Positions 62,578 through 64,000 of a DNA stretch of 64,000 bases are shown here, piece after piece. The DNA is taken from contig NZ_JAEKEZ010000035.1 of assembly GCF_016650815.1 (NCBI RefSeq), positions 1 through 64,000 of the forward strand. The letters run 5' to 3'. The number at the start of each line of letters is the position of its first letter. Position 1 is the stretch's first letter. A program made the position numbers and the translations under genes. This stretch comes from Pseudomonas sp. TH31. GTDB lineage: Bacteria; Pseudomonadota; Gammaproteobacteria; Pseudomonadales; Pseudomonadaceae. The notes beneath the pieces are model-generated. The model was given only the letters and a program-made list of their open reading frames with translations. It was not told the origin of the DNA and did not search any database.

Positions 62578-63915
62578 ATGAACAGCGTGCTGATTCGCAA
62601 TGCCCGGTTGGTGAACGAAGGTCGCGCGTTTGACGGCGACCTGTTGGTGAGCCATGGCCGCATCGTCAAGATCGCCAGCAGCATCGAAGGCGAAACGGCG
62701 AGCGTGGAAATCGATGCGCAAGGTCAATGGCTGCTGCCGGGGATGATCGACGACCAGGTGCACTTTCGTGATCCTGGGGCGCCGGACAAGGGTAGCTTTT
62801 ACACCGAATCCAGGGCCGCCGTGGCCGGTGGCATCACCAGCTTCATGGACATGCCGAACACCCATCCGGCCACCCTTACCGTCGAAGCACTCGCCGATAA
62901 AAAGCGCCGTGCAGCACTCAATTCGGTGGCCAACTACGGCTTTCATTTCGGTGTGAGCAACGACAACCTCGACACCGTTGCCGCACTCAATCCTTGCGAA
63001 GTCGCCGGGGTGAAAGTGTTCATGGGCGCATCCACCGGCCACATGCTGGTGGACGATCCGCGGATTCTTGAGCGGTTGTTCGCCGAGGTGCCGACAATCC
63101 TACTGGCCCATTGCGAACACACACCGAGTATCGACGCCAATGCCGCGACGCTGCGAGCGCAGTACGGCGAAGACATTTCTGCCGAAGCCCACCCACTGAT
63201 CCGCAATGCCGAAGCCTGCTTTCGTTCCTCCTCAATGGCCGTGGACCTGGCCAGGCGTCATGGCACTCGGCTGCATGTTTTGCACCTGACCACTGCACGC
63301 GAACTGGCGTTGTTCGAAGACAAGCCACTGGCGCAGAAACGCATCACTGGCGAAGTCTGTCTGCATCATTTGCTGTTCGATGACCGCGACTACCCGCGTC
63401 TGGGCAACCTGATCAAGTGCAACCCGGCGATCAAATCCCAGGCCGACCGCGACGCATTGCGCCAAGCCCTGCTGAGCAACCGACTGGATGTCATCGGCAG
63501 CGATCATGCGCCCCATACATGGGCCGAAAAGCAGCGGACTTACAGCCTGGCGCCGTCAGGCCTGCCACTGGTGCAACACGCCCTGCCCGCGCTGTTGGAA
63601 TTGGTCGCTGATGAAGTGCTGCCTATCGCCACCCTCGTGGCCAAGATCAGTCACCGGGTCGCCGATCTGTTTGCCATTCCCGACCGTGGTTACCTGCGCG
63701 AAGGCTATTGGGCGGATCTGGTGCTGATCAAACCCGAGCCCGACGGCGTCGACGTGTCACAACAACCGATCCTTTCTCAATGCGGCTGGACGCCCTTCGC
63801 CCACCACCGTTTTCGCCACAGCGTCAGCACTACCTTGGTGTCGGGGCAAATCGCCTGGCACGCCAATCGTCTACATGACAGCTGTCAGGGACTACCCCTG
63901 CGCTTCATGCGCTAA
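62578..63915 (+). CDS. pyrQ: Dihydroorotase PyrQ (zinc-region copy)
   Basis: 445 residues. Amidohydrolase of pyrimidine synthesis: metal His pair in MIDDQVHFRDPG, His in LLAHCEHTP and in LHVLHLTTAR, and the catalytic Asp in DVIGSDHAPHT. Family I dihydroorotase, orthologous to P. aeruginosa PA5541, a Zur-region duplicate. It starts 3 bases after the carbonic-anhydrase-like stop. The carbamylated Lys of some forms may be VKVFMGAST. Confidence 0.9.
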   Translation: MNSVLIRNARLVNEGRAFDGDLLVSHGRIVKIASSIEGETASVEIDAQGQWLLPGMIDDQVHFRDPGAPDKGSFYTESRAAVAGGITSFMDMPNTHPATLTVEALADKKRRAALNSVANYGFHFGVSNDNLDTVAALNPCEVAGVKVFMGASTGHMLVDDPRILERLFAEVPTILLAHCEHTPSIDANAATLRAQYGEDISAEAHPLIRNAEACFRSSSMAVDLARRHGTRLHVLHLTTARELALFEDKPLAQKRITGEVCLHHLLFDDRDYPRLGNLIKCNPAIKSQADRDALRQALLSNRLDVIGSDHAPHTWAEKQRTYSLAPSGLPLVQHALPALLELVADEVLPIATLVAKISHRVADLFAIPDRGYLREGYWADLVLIKPEPDGVDVSQQPILSQCGWTPFAHHRFRHSVSTTLVSGQIAWHANRLHDSCQGLPLRFMR

Positions 63916-63938
63916 CGCCACTGCCGAGAACACCCACC

Positions 63939-64000
63939 ATGATCCACATCACCCTGCCCGACGGCTCATTGCGTGAATACGATCAGCCACTGTCCGTGTT
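63939..64000 (+). CDS. thrS: Start of a threonyl-tRNA synthetase paralogue (cut by window end)
   Basis: Only about 20 codons visible: MIHITLPDGSLREYDQPLSV, the TGS-domain start of ThrS (compare ITLPDGS). A second, zinc-starvation thrS copy follows pyrQ in several pseudomonads. The rest lies outside the window. Confidence 0.7.
   Translation, partial: MIHITLPDGSLREYDQPLSV

Overview
The window reads as chromosome of a Pseudomonas close to the P. fluorescens group. Gene content and order from about 35.7 kb onward match the Pseudomonas core (pycB-pycA-LysR-RpiR-GGDEF/EAL-uvrD; pdxY; the zigA/dksA2/amiA/folE2/pyrQ zinc-starvation block), base composition is GC-rich, and Pseudomonas-type REP hairpins lie between genes.

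Left part (1-35.6 kb) is accessory. It starts with a broken tyrosine recombinase, then mmsA-ridA with an IclR regulator, followed by a graveyard (4.8-7.1 kb) of truncated genes: amino-acid oxidase, two LysR pieces, MFS transporter, betaine-aldehyde dehydrogenase. A minus-strand group (7.2-11.7 kb) encodes a NIPSNAP protein, an FMN-dependent hydroxy-acid oxidase, an MHS-type MFS transporter and an OprD-type porin. Next comes an indole-3-acetic acid (auxin) catabolic locus, iacHABICDEFG (11.9-19.2 kb, minus strand). It is divergent from a branched-chain-type ABC importer (livKHMGF), a ketopantoate-reductase-like gene, a class II aldolase-like gene and iacR (MarR). Logically: porin/transporters bring in the acid, IacA+IacG oxygenate the indole ring, IacE/IacC-IacD-IacF carry the product toward catechol, and IacR controls expression. 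No catechol genes are in the window. A remnant of an IacA-like gene, a polyamine-binding protein, a MocR regulator divergent from a PaiB-like gene, two acetyltransferases, mmuM and an amino-acid ABC transporter follow.

Right part (35.7-64 kb) is core: two-subunit pyruvate carboxylase, its LysR neighbour, a HexR-like regulator with a palindromic operator, a GGDEF/EAL protein, uvrD, small membrane and stress genes, pdxY, and a zinc-sparing region with two Zur-box-like palindromes. That region holds two COG0523 GTPases, DksA2, AmiA, FolE2, a zinc/manganese-type ABC transporter, gamma-carbonic anhydrase-like protein, dihydroorotase PyrQ and the start of a second threonyl-tRNA synthetase.

An overriding feature is that about a dozen genes, including uvrD, are split by single-base indels, mostly at homopolymers or at CCCGGG-type contexts. 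The reading on the far side of each break is intact and family-like. This looks more like consensus error than decay, so I treat these as full genes with a probable sequence error. Truncated genes lacking whole domains are treated as true remnants.
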